This document shows positions 32,155-33,326 of a DNA stretch of 33,326 nt, one piece after another. Each line of letters starts with the position of its first letter. The stretch's first letter is position 1. A program made the translations under genes and the position numbers. The notes under the pieces were generated by a model that was not told the origin of the DNA, searched no databases, and worked only from the letters and a program-made list of their open reading frames with translations. Origin of the DNA: Flavobacteriales bacterium. Its GTDB lineage: Bacteria; Bacteroidota; Bacteroidia; Flavobacteriales_D; Sanyastnellaceae. The stretch covers positions 1-33,326 of the forward strand of contig CANFLZ010000024.1 in assembly GCA_947448135.1 (NCBI GenBank). Reading direction: 5' to 3'.

Positions 32155-32802
32155 TCAATTCAAACCAATTTCCATTGCCATTTCATTTAACGGCCAAAAT
32201 GGCTCTGCATTACCACCTGAATAATGATAATTCAAACTATTTTTCTCGCTATTGAAATTCTCGAATTTAGCAGCCGAATAATCTGCGTCTCCTGACCAAT
32301 GAGAGTATGCCCCAAAAGCTTGATTAAACATGATTTCTGATGTTACCAAATTAATTTGCACCTCTGAACCAATTCTAAAATTCTCTGACAACTTCGCTAC
32401 TGGATTTACTTTATCTCCAAATCTTCTATTTTCTCCATCTCCGTGATAGCCACCGCCAAAATCACCAAATGGTGCAAATGCATAATTATAAATGGATACA
32501 TACTCTAGTCCCTCTAACTCAACGCCATTGATCAACTTATTCTCACTAAACGCATAGTGCGAGTTGTAAGGGTATTTCGCGTAAAATGGATCAACACTGA
32601 AGAACCTTCCTAGTCGTGGGTCTTCAACGCGGTATTTGTAATACATAGCTCCTTCCCAGAGCTCTTTGTCCTTCTCTTGCTTCTGGAACCCATTCCGATA
32701 CTCTTCAATGCTCCATGTTCTGCTTGCTAGCTCAACCCCAAACGGTGAGTAGTCGCTTAGGCTGGTGCAATTGAAATGGATGGGATTTTTCAAGGGGTTC
32801 AT
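32155..32802 (-). CDS. RHS cassette C: short RHS core with C-terminal tip (frameshifted)
   Basis: The 215-aa product starts at ATG 32802 with a short non-RHS leader (MNPLKNPIHFNCTSL) and joins the RHS core at SDYSPFGVELASRTW. The core ends at YAFSEN near residue 90. The tip (EYVSIYNYAFAPFGDFGGGY, FGAYSHWSGDADYS, HYSGGNAEPFWPLN) is of unknown family. It appears truncated by a 1-nt deletion, with 33 further codons in another frame. It has a complete promoter in boundary repeat copy 3, 24 bp before the ATG, so this small gene looks independently expressed. Confidence 0.82.
   Translation of the reverse strand: MNPLKNPIHFNCTSLSDYSPFGVELASRTWSIEEYRNGFQKQEKDKELWEGAMYYKYRVEDPRLGRFFSVDPFYAKYPYNSHYAFSENKLINGVELEGLEYVSIYNYAFAPFGDFGGGYHGDGENRRFGDKVNPVAKLSENFRIGSEVQINLVTSEIMFNQAFGAYSHWSGDADYSAAKFENFNSEKNSLNYHYSGGNAEPFWPLNEMAMEIGLN
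32539..32764 (-). repeat. Direct repeat of RHS core, copy C
   Basis: It matches the 3' half of core copies A and B and ends at the codon for Ser of SDYSPFG, an earlier 5' break than in cassettes A or B. Confidence 0.88.
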
Positions 32803-32825
32803 TTTTGTTTTAAAAGCAACTTTCT

Positions 32826-32858
32826 ATCAAATATAGACAAATTGTTTTACAAAGCAAC
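32826..32858 (-). repeat. 33-bp cassette-boundary repeat, copy 3
   Basis: It is identical to copy 2 over 33 bp. On the minus strand: GTTG, 19-bp spacer, TATATTTG (-7 element at 32828-32835). It lies between trmN and the cassette C ATG and is the probable promoter for cassette C and B. Confidence 0.88.
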
Positions 32859-32904
32859 CTTTTCATTCAAAGCAGGCATGCGTGAGTTGATTGGAATCAA
32901 AATC

Positions 32905-33326
32905 CTACAAATAAAAAGCTTCTACCCACTTCAAATATTCCGTGGACTTTACGCCTCTACTTTGCTCTAATATCAATTCCGTTTCTTCACACGCCGTTTC
33001 TTGAAATGTCCACTCCAGCAGATATCGGGATATTGCGGCCTCCGAATGTCCTTTGATGGCACATTGCCGATTCAAGAAAAATTGCAATCGCTCGGCCTCG
33101 GCCCTCCAATGGTGGATGCGCTCTACGGGGATGACAACGGCCAATCTGCCGTTGGTGGTGAGGTGGTTGCGGCAGCACTCCAAAAACAATTCGGGAGGAA
33201 GAAACTTCTCTTGCCTGGCCCAATTTCTTTTCTCAATGGAAGACGATATCGCATCTTGGTAAAAGGGAGGATTGCACACAATGGCATCAAAACGATGGTC
33301 CGTATTCCATTCCAAAAAATTGGCAT
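32905..33326 (-). CDS. trmN: TrmN-like tRNA1(Val) adenine-N6 methyltransferase (5' part outside window)
   Basis: The frame is open to the right edge, so the N-terminal SAM-binding half is missing. RFDAIVCNPPFYQDA contains the NPPF catalytic motif of N6-adenine methyltransferases, followed by the RNWARQ segment and VVIPVERI, which match the TrmN6/YfiC family. E. coli TrmN methylates A37 of tRNA1(Val). It ends 46 bp before boundary repeat copy 3 and marks the conserved right flank of the RHS island. Confidence 0.82.
   Translation of the reverse strand, partial: ANFLEWNTDHRFDAIVCNPPFYQDAISSSIEKRNWARQEKFLPPELFLECCRNHLTTNGRLAVVIPVERIHHWRAEAERLQFFLNRQCAIKGHSEAAISRYLLEWTFQETACEETELILEQSRGVKSTEYLKWVEAFYL

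Noticed and set aside
26206-32802. Insertion sequence or integrase carrying the RHS island
   Set aside because: No transposase or integrase frame and no terminal inverted repeats or target duplication were seen.

Overview
The window comes from a member of the Bacteroidota, most likely Flavobacteriales or a near relative. The evidence is a SusC/SusD pair, a type IX secretion C-terminal sorting domain, Bacteroidota-type promoters (TTG-N19-TAnnTTTG), an Ala/Glu-extended bS16, and almost no Shine-Dalgarno sequences. Species cannot be named from the sequence.

Layout. (1) 1-2239, minus strand: core genes rimM (partial), rpsP, a flavin-reductase-like gene and purE. (2) 2309-7771, plus strand: paaZ overlapping an S41 peptidase gene, then a membrane-anchored coiled-coil protein and a DegT-type sugar aminotransferase. 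(3) 7843-16642, plus strand: an alpha-glucan utilisation operon made of a secreted GH13 enzyme with a T9SS tail, SusC, SusD, a small lipoprotein and a secreted two-module protein. It has a clear promoter at its head and a strong hairpin terminator at its end. (4) 16733-20951: two tandem POT peptide/H+ symporters and a periplasmic thioredoxin fused to a TonB C-terminal domain. (5) 21022-23371: rplS with its own promoter and terminator, an SRPBCC gene overlapping cutC, and rluF. (6) 23373-23540: a compound tandem repeat carrying REP-like palindromes. (7) 23605-26205: a DUF3298-like lipoprotein or secreted protein, then a hipB-hipA toxin-antitoxin pair preceded by a long imperfect palindrome. (8) 26206-32802, minus strand: an accessory island of RHS C-terminal cassettes, described below. 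(9) 32905-33326, minus strand: trmN (partial).

The most unusual part is the RHS island. Three cassettes (C, B and A in transcription order) share a near-identical RHS-associated core but have unrelated C-terminal tips. Each is followed directly by one or two small lipoprotein or membrane-protein genes of the kind expected for immunity. A fourth copy is only a core remnant abutting hipA. The same 33-bp sequence, which contains a good promoter, lies at the 5' side of cassette C, cassette A and the remnant. No full-length RHS gene is present, so these are orphan toxin-tip cassettes, some with their own promoter. Cassette C appears to carry a single-base frameshift. The expected interplay is that each tip is neutralised by the product of the gene(s) just downstream, and that homologous cores and boundary repeats allow cassettes to be exchanged with a full-length RHS gene elsewhere in the genome.

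No intergenic stretch exceeds 300 bases. The longest, 26206-26494 and 29295-29559, hold the RHS remnant or boundary repeat plus AT-rich sequence in which I see nothing more.
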